From Klebsormidium nitens (lineage: Eukaryota > Streptophyta > Klebsormidiophyceae > Klebsormidiales > Klebsormidiaceae): a DNA stretch of 64,000 bases. The notes beneath the pieces were generated by a model that did not search any database, had not been told where the DNA came from, and saw only the letters and a program-made list of their open reading frames with translations. The translations under genes and the position numbers were made by a program. The number at the start of each line of letters is the position of its first letter. Position 1 is the first letter of the stretch. The DNA is taken from positions 47,446 through 111,445 of the forward strand of contig DF237239.1 of assembly GCA_000708835.1 (NCBI GenBank), given 5' to 3'. This document shows positions 1-12,100 of this stretch, one piece after another.

Positions 1-335
1 CAACCACAGTTAACGCCCTTAACTATCAGCGCCTTCCACTGTCCATTTGCGTCAACCGTCCGAGAACTGCCGTGTTCTTTGGCGCCCGATTGTTCTTACT
101 TCCAGCTTGTCATTCTGGGCTTGTCGTGAGTTCCACGCAATGCAACGGTTGCTCGTTCGTCACGTTAATCATCATCATCATTATCCGGACTCATGATGCG
201 ACGGGGTTTCCGGCACAGACTCATTGCATGGTTACAAAGCCATGTTGCGTGGCTCGAACACGTGCCTCATGGACATTCTCGTGCCGTTTACTCCTCAAGA
301 ACTCAAGGAATCTGTAGGCGTTCATTGGCCTCGTC
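1..335. other. 3' flank of the CTD phosphatase gene
   Basis: No coding region recognised. It lies just downstream of the stop codon of the minus-strand CTD phosphatase gene, so part is probably its 3' UTR. A short ATC-type microsatellite sits near 168-182. Confidence 0.5.
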
Positions 336-3300
336 TTACCCTTGTTGCATACTGGGCATGACTGGGAAGTCGGACTCCTTGGCCCGTTTGTAGAGGATGG
401 CGGAAGCTTCGAGCCTGAAGGGAAACATGCGGCCTGCTAGAGATCACGCGCCGATGCCACGGCTGCTTTGAGCGAAGCATTGATGGCAAGCTTCAGAACC
501 GAGGCGGTCGGCTGCACGAAAAGAAAGACTACTGCCATAGAGGAGCGAAACGGGTTGCTTTTTACAGCGACTACTCACCAGTGAGGATTCACCACGTGGC
601 GGTTGTTCTTGAGAGCCCAGTGAACCTGCAAAGCGAAGAGCTCGGAAACTGTAACCTGCACTTCATAACATGGTATAGGCAGAGCCAGGGGCGCAATTGT
701 ACGAGACAGTCCGTCTTCGGCAACAGAAGGTTTTGATGGGCGGAATTGATTACGACTCGACATATCTGGAGCCAGAAAACGTTGATCACGAGTATGACTC
801 CAGGGCCGAAATCCTTGCGGAGACGTTCCCCCGCTACCTTGTCGGTGCCCAAGGCCACGGCCACCACGTGGGTGACGGACTCGTCCAGCTTCAACGTACA
901 CGTGGCACCAAACTGCTCCGCCATGCGCCATTTGCCGTTCTGCTGCGGGTGCGCCGTCCCTTGCTGCAGCAAAGAGAGCGGCCGGAACCGACCGGCTCAG
1001 ACAGCGGAGAGTTTTTTCCAATCAGAATTGCGCAGGGCGCGTTGCAAGCGCAAGCGAGTAGCTATGGAAAACATCCGGAAGAGGAAAAGCACAACAAGCT
1101 CGTGATACGGGAAGCAAGCTTGGCGTGAAGCTGGTCAGAACAACGTCAGGTCGACAAAGCGAAGACGTTGCAATCCTGATCCGGATACAGATTAGGCCCA
1201 GCTGTCTAGCTTGAACTAATCGACAGTCCAATTCCAACTCGGCTCCGTAACAGATGGCCAGGTATGATTTCCTGCTTCCCCCGCCACACGCAAGCCTTCC
1301 TCACCGGGAACACCCTGCTGAACACGATCCGCACTCCCTGCAAAATACTCTTCTGGATCTTCTGCAGGATGTCCCGGGCATCCACCCGGGCTGCATCGCC
1401 ATGTGCCCGGAGCGCCCGGAAGAAGTCCCCGTGCACTTGCTCCATCACCCGGGAAGCTGACGCCAGCATGCCGTCGTGCGCACGCTCGTCGTGGCCCAGC
1501 TCGAACAGCGCCGGGCCCTTCTGGCCGAACTGCTGCGGGCTGCCGGGGAAGTACATGTACCTGCTCAGGGGACGAGAGCCGAGAATAAGTATTGAACTCA
1601 AGAGATATTTCGACAATCAGCCGAGATAAATACAAGGTAACCGCACTGGGACGGGTGGGTTAGTTTGGTGGTTAGGGTGGGTATAGGTGCGGAGCAGGTG
1701 TCTTTTCGGGTTGGGATTTTTAGTGCTTATTATTATCTTGGCTTGTTGTCATATTTCTTGATATTTATAGAAATTGGCAGGCCCCGTTTGCAATACCATA
1801 CCTCACAGTCGGAAGGAGCTGCCAAGCACAGAAGCTTCATCTGCGTGGAGAAGTCAGCTGAGAATCGAGCTGGTCAGAGCTGCATCGCAAGCTGCAGCGA
1901 TCAGAAGCTCGTGGAAGCAAAGGTTGTCTGGGGGACCGACACAGGGTACTGGACCGGATCTTCCTGAGACGCTCGAGGAGGCAGTCACAAAAGAGATATC
2001 CGAAGGCTGATGCTTTTGTCAGCCCCAATCCAAACAAAATGTTCGGTACCCAAACACACAAGGAGAGAAAATGCCAGCGCTGCGGTGCCCACCTTTCGAC
2101 GACGATGAGGTTTTGGAAGTGATGCGGCCACACTTTGACGTTGTCGTCGATGATGAGGACGCAGGACTCCATGCCCAGCACGCCATCCAGATCTTTGCTG
2201 CGCAGCGGGGCGGGGGAGTCCCCCGGGGCAGATGGGGGGTCCTCCAAGGTGTCGCCTTTGCTGATTATCCGCCCGGCGAAGTAGTCCCCGGTCGGGTCCA
2301 GGATCTGGGCCATGCGCGTAGCGTAGACGCTATTTCCCATGGTATAAACGTGAAGCTCGTACAGCTGGCTAGCCTGAACGAGAGAAACCGAGAGGGATTA
2401 GCTTCATGAAAGAGTGGCAGGGAGAGGACGCAACCAGGCGGAGGCCTATGACTTCTGAGCTCGATATCAAAGCAAGATCGCACTGATTGAGCAAGTACAA
2501 AGTCTTCAATAACTGGTTCTTAACCAGTCGGCTTTTCGAAGGCTACCGCCTTGAACAGCATTAGATTTTCACCAATCATTCACACAGCAGGCACGGACGT
2601 AACAGGAACAATGAAGCATTCCTGCTTAACTTCAAGTTCCATGGCATAGCAGGGCGGACCAGTTTCCACAAAAAATCACAGTGGCGTGACTCTCAGCAGT
2701 GACGTCAGCAGTACGCTGTCACCTTCTTGAGGAAGGTCGCGACGCCTGGCCGGAGCTTGGTCCACAGCTGCATGTCTGCGAAGCGGTGCAGCTCGCGCGG
2801 CCGAACGGGGTCGGCCCGACACGCCGCGTCCTCCCCCGCCAGCTTCGCCTCCAGCTTCTCGGCCCACCCGGGGCCCGCAGTCGCGATGTCGGAGAACTGC
2901 GCATGATGAAAGATGATACGACCATCATAGTCTGCTTTGACGTTGCTTCCAGACAAAGTCTGCCAGATTCTCGAGCTTATCTGGAATCTGCTTTGCAGCT
3001 AGATGTCAAGCTGAGGTTCGACGATCGTTGATAGGGGACAAGCAGTCGCAGGCTCAAAGTACGCAGCGCAGAGCATAATTGCTCAAATCGTAGTCCGCAC
3101 CAGCTTCTCCTCGGACTTGAATCTTGATTGGCGTTCTTTCTGGAACACGGATTTACTCACGTCACAAAAAAGGTGGGATTGCATGGATACAGCAAAACGG
3201 GGCCTTCGACCTAGCATGGTGCCGTGTATCCAGTCTGGACATCCCTTCCTCTTTTCTTGCGTATTTCCGCGTCTTGCAAGCACCACCGTGAGCAAGCCGT

Positions 3301-6300
3301 GTCCAAAAAGCAGACGCTGTTCCTTATTCCAGTTCTGTTGTCCTACACGGGCCTCCCGACCACCCACCGTGGCAGAGTTGAGCAGCGTGTGGTCCAAGTC
3401 GAGCACGAGGCACAGCTTCTTGGCCGCCAGCATCCGCTTCTGCTCGCCCAACCTTCGCTCCCGCTCTAGTTCCACCGCTGCCCTCTCCTTCTCGCCAAGC
3501 CCGCTCAAAAGGGCATCCACATGCGGATCCCCGCTGATCGCCGACTGGTTCCCGCCAGGAAGCCCGTCGCTCGGCACACGCGCTTTTTTCAAAATGCCCT
3601 TTAACTTGCTTACCCCGTTCGACACAGGGCCTTTCGTTTCAGACCTCGTCTGGCTCTCAGGCCCGGCTTTTCCTGGGGGCCTTGCTGGCGTAGGGTTGCT
3701 CGTTACCAGCTGCCCGCTTCCCTGCCTTTCGAGCCCGTCCCTCGATCTTGCCCCCTCGCTCTCCGCCCCACTCAGTATAGCCGATTCCACGCTATCCGCG
3801 GTTGACAACGTTTGCGCACTATTCCTCGACTGCCCAGACTCTTGCACACTCTCCACGGCCCTCGAGCCCCTCTCCCCGTTTCCAGCCTCTTTCAAGGGCT
3901 GCGCGTTCTCGCGGGGGGGCGCTTTGGGCGGCCGTCCCAGGTTCGAAGGCTCCGTACCCTTACCCCCCTGCGGCGTTGGCTTTCGAGAAGTCACGACCCG
4001 CGACCCGCTTAACGCGGGGCTGGCAGCGCGGGTGGGCGCTGGGCTTTGGCTGCGCGAACCAGCGGGGCTGGGGGCTCTAGAAACAGTTCCCTTTTCCAAT
4101 CGACCGGGCTTTACTTCGACCGAAACTGCAGCCGTCGCAGGAAGGACCGAGGAGTCAGTCGGACCGTACGACGAGGCGCTTTTCATCTGGAGCCCCTCCT
4201 TCCCTCTCGCTGCTCCTTCAAAGCCCGGAGGTTTTTCCTGCGTTCCACTTTCGTCTTGCCCTTTCAGCCGCCGCCGATTGCCGCTCGCTGCACCTGACGG
4301 CCTTTCCCAAGGCAAGCCCACTTTTCTTGCCGCCGGAGCCTGCAAAGCCCGGGCCTTTACGACCGAATTTTGCGAGGCCCCACTCGCAGAAGCTGGCGGA
4401 GCTGGCGGCGCAAAACCCGGAGGCTCTAGAATCTCCTCTGGCAGATCGTCGTCGTCTTCGAGTGGGGACGGTTTCGGATTTGGAAGCTGCCCCCCGACTG
4501 CATCAATCAGGGGCCTTTCTTGCAGCTTCGGAGGCAACAGCACAGGCTGCCAGGACTCCGCTTCAGGACCCCCCGGGGGGCCCAGCGGAGCTGCCTGCAA
4601 ACCTCTGATAGGCTGCCCGAACAATCTAAACCCGGGCGGAAGGTCGAGACCCTTTGAGGGGGCAGCAGAGGACCCTGCTTTTGGTTGGCTTTCGTCGTCA
4701 GAAAAGGCCTCTTCCATGAGCTCTAGCGGGGGACCGGGCTGGGAGCTTCGCAATTGCACTTTGGGCTGAGGTGCCTTTTGAGAAGCGGTGGAGCTGTGGA
4801 TGTCAAATCCGGGGGGAACGGAAGGGGGGGTGAACGGCTGAGAGAATCCTGGGGGGGGCGCAGACGGATCGACCGGCAGACTGGTGTTGGCTGCGGGTTT
4901 GGGGACTTGTTCTGTTCCGAGGGGTTGGGAAGCCCCTCGCGACTTGCCTTCAGCGTACGCCTGAGCATCCCTTCGAAGAGCGTCCAAATTTTCGGAGAGA
5001 GGCTCTGCGATAATGGCCAACTCTTTGATTGAGGGCATCGCCTCGACGCTGGCCTTAGAAACGATTGGCACGTTTGCAGACGACGAAGCAGGGGCTGGAT
5101 TGCAGGTTATGGAAGGGGCGGAGGTGGGTGCTTGGGATGATGTTACAGCAGGGGGCCCCTGTCGAGTCGCAGCAGCGGGCAGGTCCGTGGATTTCCCAGC
5201 TGCGCCACTGGGGGGGGACTTGCTGACTTTGCTGGTGAGATGCTCCAACCAGCTCTCGACCTGCCAAGAAGCAATTTCGAGGCGGTTTAGTAATCCGACT
5301 GAGAAGAGGGTGGCTGTCATTCAGCAGATCTAGCAAAGGCAAAGGCAGCATGCAGAGGGTCACAAGGACACAAGGGCATGACGATGCAGGTGCATAGAAC
5401 TTGGCCGGAAGGAAGTAGTCAGTCCTTACAAGATGCCACACGCTACCGACTCTGCTTGGCAAAGTATCCGGAGCCAGGATGACAGATTGAGGGTATGCTC
5501 ATACCTCTTTGAATTGCTTCGGTGTGAAGAGCCGACCCATGTCCTTGTGGGCCAGCTTGATCAAGCTACAAAGAACAGAGATGCTAACTCTTCAGGTTCA
5601 CAAAGGCAGCTGATTTGACCAGTCCAGCAAATCGGCAATCCACCACCTCGCTCGGGCTTTGCATGGCATACATAAGACTTTCAAAGTGACCCTTATCCTT
5701 TACAATCCCGGGTCAGGTGGAGAACCCCATTGCGATTTCCAGTGCATGGTTCAGGTCAATTGAGAAGCATGTACAAGAATCATTTACTCACAGATGGCCC
5801 AATGTTTCCACCTGCACAAGAGGATGGTGTGTTCGAATCCAGACGAGACTGCATCGTCGAAAGCTGCCACCAATAGATACTTCAAGAAGAAACCTGCTTT
5901 ACAAATTAAATTAAACTTGTCAAGAAGAAGCTTTACAAGACGCACTCACCTCAGCACAGCGTTGTCTTTCCCCTGGTTGCGCCCTGCTCCGGTAGTGCCA
6001 ATGATGTATGCAGTCCGGATGCCAAAGAAAATGTCGTCAGCAGCTTTTGAAACCACTTCTCGTGGCGCCCCCCCCTTTTTGCTGACGGCCTTGCACAGGT
6101 GCCAGACGGCATCCTCCAAAGTCTGGCATACAGAAGCTAACGACCTGAGCAGAGAAAAGCGTACTTGAGATAAGAGCAGTGCGCGCTCTGAAAACATACG
6201 GAGACTCAGGAAGGGACACAGGATCGGAAAAGGCGCCCTGTGCTCAGGTGATGGTCAAAGAACAAGTCTGCCATGCTGCTCAGTGAAGCTTATCATAGCA

Positions 6301-7750
6301 ACTCTTCCTCACAATGCAATCGAAAAGCAGCTTTGAGTATGACTCCATAAATAGTTGATCGAAAGCGAAGAGGAGCGCATGCATCCCAACGTAGATGATA
6401 TAAGCAGGCGGCATATCGCCGAGTCCAAATTGCTCACTTCATCGCCTGCTGCAAGGAGACCTTCCCCGCCAGTGCGTCTGCCTCCCGCAGCAGCCGGGCC
6501 TGCTCCGCAGCTGCATCCCGCTCCTTTGGCGATCCCCTTCCAGACCTGGGGCTACGCCGATCCCCCTCCTTCTGCCTGACCTTGTCAACCCGGTCCCAGA
6601 ACTCTTTCACAATCGCCCCTACTGAACCGACCGAGTCGGCCCTTCGCTCCCGCCTGTCCTCGCCCCTCGGTGCGGACCGGTCTCTAGAGCTTCGGCCATG
6701 CTGCCTGCTCTCCCCGCCTCTCTTTGAAGAGCGGTTCCTTCGCTCTCGAGAGCGAGACCTCTCACGCCGCCTCCTCTCTCGTTCCTGGCTCTGACTCCTG
6801 GCGCGGTAGCGCCGCTCGCGACCATCTTGAGGGCTTTTTGACAAGCGCCGCCTCCTTGGACTGCGCGATCGATCGCGCCCCCTGGGTGACCTGGACCCTC
6901 GCCTAGGGGACCCCACCCTGCTCTTCATGGGCCCTCGTTCATGGGATTCGCTCACATTGTCCTCTTTGACGCTTCTGGCAGAAACCCCTGGAACCGCTTC
7001 GCTTTCAGGTTCAATCTCCTGCTCAGCCACCGCGTCAACAGCGCCATCAAGATCGTCGTCCGCAATCTCCCCTTCCTCCAACTCTCCCTCTTCTTTCTCC
7101 CCATTGTCCAACGCTGCCTCTGCCGAAAGCCCTGTTTGTTGTTTGCGGCTCTCTTCAGAGATCTCAACAGACTGTGAATGGCTAAAAGTTCGCAAGAGAG
7201 ACTGGTCTCTTCTCGCTGGCGAAGAATCCTCCCTCTTGATCCTTTTTGATGGCGACAAGCCCTCTGTCCAATCCTTTCTCGAAGGGGAGACGTCGTCTTG
7301 CCAGCCTGAACCTTCTGACGCTGTTGAATACTCGGATTTAGACTCTTCTTCCGTATGACAAGCTCGGGCCCAGGCAATGTTAGGATGCGAGTAGAGGAGG
7401 GATGGATCACTGATGGGGGGGTACGAAAGATCTTCAGCTGCGGATCCCTTTCGCAAGGCCCAGAAGAAACGCCCCTTCCCATGTTTTGGAACTCGGAGGG
7501 CGACAGTCTGTGGGACAGGGTGCCCCGCTGGAAGACTTGCCCCTTGACCAAATAAGTCGACTTTTCCTGCTGCATTTGCTGCGTCCTCGGAGCTAAACCC
7601 ATCTCCTGGTCCTGCCGGGCTCTCTGCGATCTCGCCTTCTTCCTGTTCGCTGTTCTCAGAGACAGCCATAGACTGCTGCAACGACAGCATTCGACAGATT
7701 GATTGTGAGAGGGGTGGACCATCCCAGTCAAAGCTCGGGGTGGTTTTCAT
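336..7750 (-). CDS. CPL3: RNA polymerase II CTD phosphatase, CPL3/CPL4 (FCP1-BRCT) type, with RS-rich N-terminus
   Basis: Predicted to remove phosphate from the C-terminal repeat of RNA polymerase II in the nucleus. Exons on the minus strand, all phase-compatible: 7669 (or 7750)-6438, 6144-5950, 5565-5505, 5260-3368, 2896-2723, 2373-2093, 1560-1305, 963-838, 625-579, 414-336; about 1,447 residues from the ATG at 7669, or 1,474 from the in-frame ATG at 7750. The N-terminus carries an acidic EEGEI motif as in plant CPL3, then an RS-rich stretch at about residues 250-345. A long Pro/Ser-rich low-complexity exon leads to the catalytic DLDHT at about 1117-1121. Later FCP1 landmarks are TKLRPGV, YTMGNSVYATRMAQILDP and LIIDDNVKVW. 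The C-terminal BRCT domain contains QFGATCTLKLDESVTHVVA and ends shortly before the stop. Domain identity is firm; CPL3 versus CPL4 is not. Start codon choice and any upstream 5' exon are uncertain. Confidence 0.9.
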
Positions 7751-9134
7751 GAGCAGGATAAGTTGGGAGTAGACGCGCAACACGGAGTGGTCACCTCACA
7801 TAGACACCGCTTTCATGACATTCCACCCAGTGATCCAAAAGGTGAGCCAGAAAGATTTGAGCACATTCAAAGCGCCAGGGTTGCCTCCTTTTATGAGCCT
7901 TTGCTGCCTGTTGCCATTCTGCGATAACTTCTACCAGTATCATGTCTTGCACAATGGCCTCGTCGCAACAAGCTAAACTGATTCACCAGGAAGCTCCACA
8001 CTTTTGCACACAGGGTTCTCAATGGTGTCATCCTGCGTGTGTACCCCCAAGCACACCAGTGCTCCCAAGCGCCAGGTTACCTGTTGCAGGAGCCCCATGA
8101 GAAGAGAACATGCTGCACCCTTTGCAACCGCGATTGACAACATGCTGTCCACCGGGGGTATAAATAGTGCTGGTTACCAGCTTTGCCATAATCACCNNNN
8201 NNNNNNNNNNNNNNNNNNNNNNNNNNNNNNNNNNNNNNNNNNNNNNNNNNNNNNNNNNNNNNNNNNNNNNNNNNNNNNNNNNNNNNNNNNNNNNNNNNNN
8301 NNNNNNNNNNNNNNNNNNNNNNNNNNNNNNNNNNNNNNNNNNNNNNNNNNNAATTTCCATAAGTTGGAAGCATGCGCCTTCGGCCGAAATTTGAATTCCG
8401 GTGGCCGTTGGCGAGAATGACAGCCGGTTTGCCCCAAGTTATACCCCCGGTGGTGGTTTAAAGGAAGCAGGATTTTCGCATGTGTGATCTGACCTGGACT
8501 CTGGAGCCATCTGGAGCTAGGCTCTCGTTCACGATCGGTCCATCGTCGTATGGTTCCCACGAACACATAAAATGCGATGTTACATAATATCTGGATAAAA
8601 CTCTTAAAGCCGGGCGGTACTTGAGGTGGCCGAGAAAACTCTTTTTTGCAGAACTTCGGGTATCTGGCCTGAATCAGACGCCTGATCCAAGTCGGCAGGC
8701 CTTTTGACAGGGCCTTTTACTTATGTAACCTTCTCGAAACTTTCCGCCCGGTGATCCGGATCTTGAGATTTACTCAAATTATAAAGTTTCTTGGTTTCGG
8801 TTTCTTCTGCAGATTGGTATGAGGTACGGTACTTCTCAAGCCGAATTGCTCCTATGGTATGTACCTCGGTGTACCACGTGGATCAGAAATGCCATCCGAT
8901 TGGCTAAGAAATCTGGAAAGCTTTTTGCAGCTTTTCGGTCGACGCGCACCCTATTGTAGCATACTGTGGCACCTTTTCTGAGGCATTTCCGTAGAATCTG
9001 TCAAGACCGGAAGAGCAGGACTTGTGATTGATCTTACAATGAAGAGAGTCACCTTAGGCACATTTACAATCTTTGAGAAGGAATATACAATGTGACGGGC
9101 CCTTACGAGAAGCAAAGGACAGGGGGTCTTAAGC
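7751..9134. other. Divergent intergenic region with assembly gap
   Basis: Lies between the 5' ends of the CTD phosphatase (-) and the receptor kinase (+), so it should hold both promoters. It contains 155 N at 8197-8351; the sequences on the two sides of the gap do not match each other. I see no coding region. Confidence 0.6.
8197..8351. other. Assembly gap (155 N)
   Basis: Run of N. The flanking bases show no shared sequence, so unlike the gap at 20033 this one is probably genuinely missing sequence. Confidence 0.95.
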
Positions 9135-12100
9135 ATGGGTGCTCAGTTGCTGTTCTTTAGCGGTTGGCTGGTTGTAAGCTCCATCCTGTTAGGTGTGAAA
9201 GTGCAAGCACAAACGTCAAGCCCTTCGACAAACGCAGGTGAGCTGCCTCACCGCCCCTCATGAAGCGTCATCGACACTGTCTGTGGGCATAGCTTTTAAG
9301 AGAATGTATGCTTTTATGTTTCGTCAGCACCACCCTTCCTCACAGGGGGATCCCCCATTTTTTGCTGAAATGGGAGGTGATATGTAGGGGTGAAATGCAA
9401 TTGTCCTTTCCATCCATCATTTTAAGCCTTCTGATTAATGTGGCGGCCTTCTTGGAGTGGCCATTGGGTGTCCTTCGTTTGCACAAGTCGCCGTTACAAG
9501 TTCTAAAGGCGATAGGAGACCAGGTCCTGAACCAACAAAGGTTATTCAGCGGTCAATATCCATCAACGTGTTTCTGCCTGCAGGCACTCTGTTGGCCGTT
9601 AAGGCAGCCTTTGTCGACAACACCCGGTTGGCCTCTTGGCAGCAGGGCTCTGATCCTTGCGGGTAATGCCCTTTCTCGACGTCTGGAAAACTTCGATGCA
9701 TCTCTGATTTTTGGTTCACAAAGAAGGCCTTTAAAGTATGAGAAAGCATAATGCATCCTGTTGGCAAATGACATCGTCAAGCAAATATACTCCAAGTAAC
9801 ACGTGCTTTTTGAAAGCTCTTGCAAGATGCTTCATTGAAGGGTTTTTAATCCTTTTCGATGTAGCATAGCTCTTGAGAGTTATGGCGGTTTCAGAGATGA
9901 TAGAATGCCGTCATTCATACAGCCTCGATGCTCAGGGAGGAACGTTTCTGCACCACTGCCGGCATCAGCTATTCACAATGTACATTGCACAGGGGACAAG
10001 TCTGGGTGGCAGGGCATATCTTCCGTACAGAAGGAAAAAGAGCCCCTGTTCTCTCTCTAGAGTCCGGAAGACAAGTATGTGACCACCACCACCATCACCA
10101 CCATTGATTAGGCAAAAGCTAAGATGAAATTTGCAAAATGCACAATACACCGACGCGTCTCTATTGTGACTACTCAGGACTCCGGCATGGGAGGGAGTAG
10201 GGTGCACTGCTGGCGTCGTCACCAACCTCACTCTGACGCGCTCTTGCGATGGACGGACACCACCTGACGTGTGAGCTTTCCTCTTTTCCATGTTCTGAAA
10301 AGCACAAGTAGGGCCTCCTCAAATCCTGAGCCTGTGGTAATGCAGAAGAAACTTTTGACACTTTGTTACATTGCACTTACTTCTTCGTTACTCTCAAGCA
10401 TCATGCAATGATCCAAGCTTTCCCCCATCTGTGCTCCCCGGTTCTGTTTGAGACGGGTGAGAAACATTTCTCTTGCTTTCTGTCTGCGGTGCACGTTCTG
10501 GTTGCACCTTGCAAACAGGGCGACCCAGAATCTGCGTCCGCTTCTTGTGTATCCGAGTAAACCCCCTGCAAGCCTCGAATTTTGAATCTAGCTCTTTCTA
10601 ACGTGGTGGTGCAGGTGTTCTGCGAACCAGGCGTGGCCCCGTCTCGTTGGGCCCTTCCCCGCTGCAGTAACGAATTTGACTGGGCTCCAGAGTGAGGACA
10701 TCACCTTATCCTCAGCATTTGCGTAGTTTTCAGCTGAGCTGAGAGGGAGGTTTCCTATGTTTGAAAGTTGCGACACTGATGTGCGGTTTTCGGTTCCTTG
10801 TGAAGACAGTGCATCCTGGATCGAGGTTAGTCGCATGATGCTTTCCCTGTGGGTTCATCACCTCGGTAGGCGAATCCGCAGCGCCGGTGTAAGGGCACTG
10901 AAGTGATACTTCGTCGCTTTGTGCAGTACTTGATCTGGGGAACAACAGCATCTCCGGCCCCTTGCCAGTTCAGCTTGGCCTGCTGCCCCTCAATACATTG
11001 TGAGCTGCGACCCTCATTTGTCCTGTTTCTTCAGATTGCTGTTAAGCTACTGTCCCCTTGGTCGGAGACTATGGTTTTTGTAGAGTGTGGAATATCTCAA
11101 GTGTGAAACCTCGCGGCTTTTTACTTGTTCCTAAGCAGATATAGACAATTCCGTATCCATGCTGACAAAGCGGGTTGTCCTCGTTTACCAAGTTCAGATC
11201 TCTTCTCAGGATTACGCATCAACATATCAGCAGCTGCACACAGTTTCTTGACTTTGCGGGGAGTAAGTAAAGCAGGTCACGTCCGACATGGTGCATCCCT
11301 CTGGTGGTGCTTGTGATTGTGTTCATTGGGCCTTTCTTTGACTCTGCAGAATTCTCAACTCCAACAACCTGAATGGCACCTTGCCGGCATCCCTGGGCGG
11401 TGCAGTCAACATGACCGTCTTGTAAGCGATTTCTACGTATTTGTGCAAGTGATATTACAGCCCATGCCGACTAAACGCGCTGACCCTTTTACATCGTGGA
11501 AATAGTATAAGATGGTCATTGTCTTGGACGGAAGCAAGCGGGCAGGACACCTTGACTGCTAATCAATGGGGACATCTCGTAGCGGGAGTCGATGTTGAAA
11601 AGAGAGCGAGCCTACCTTCTGATGGTGCGCATGTAGATTTTGAGATCCATTTGCCAAGAATTTCTTGCAGGGATTCGGCATGTTTGTGTCTGATGCACTG
11701 CTTAAATACATAAGGCACGCTTCGCAAATGATTACCACCCTGCGCACTGCCACTTTTGATGACCCTGTCTTTTGTTCTTCTGCAGTCTCCTCGATGGGAA
11801 CAGCTTCAGTGGGCCCCTCCCTACCTCGTTCGCCAACCTGACTAGCCTCCAGCTTGTGGGCCTTGGCAAGAATCAGTTCTCTGGGCCCCTCCCGGCCTTC
11901 ATCTTTCGAAGCTGGACGCAAATGAAATATCTGTAAGCAAGCAATACCCTCGCTTGATGTCACCTGTAGGATCAGGTGGATCGATCATCCTGTCAAGATG
12001 GGGCTGGAGTGAAGAAAGTTGCTGTCCATTTGCATAAGCTTTTGAACCCTCTGCTGTTGAGTCTGAAGGATAGAGAAGTGAAAGGCAAACGTTTGATGGC

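Noticed and set aside
3117-4769. 550-codon plus-strand open frame opposite the CTD phosphatase
   Set aside because: Antisense shadow of the low-complexity exon of a well-supported gene.
5792-5811. 20-base candidate exon in the CTD phosphatase gene with AG and GTGAGT borders
   Set aside because: It breaks the reading frame into the next exon, while direct joining of 5950 to 5565 keeps phase and gives the expected protein.
8197-8351. Second N gap as another collapsible overlap
   Set aside because: Flanks share no sequence, unlike the gap at 20033.
10737-10817. Candidate early LRR exon of the receptor kinase (ELRGRFPMF)
   Set aside because: Its phase does not fit the next LRR exon and the match to the LRR pattern is weak.
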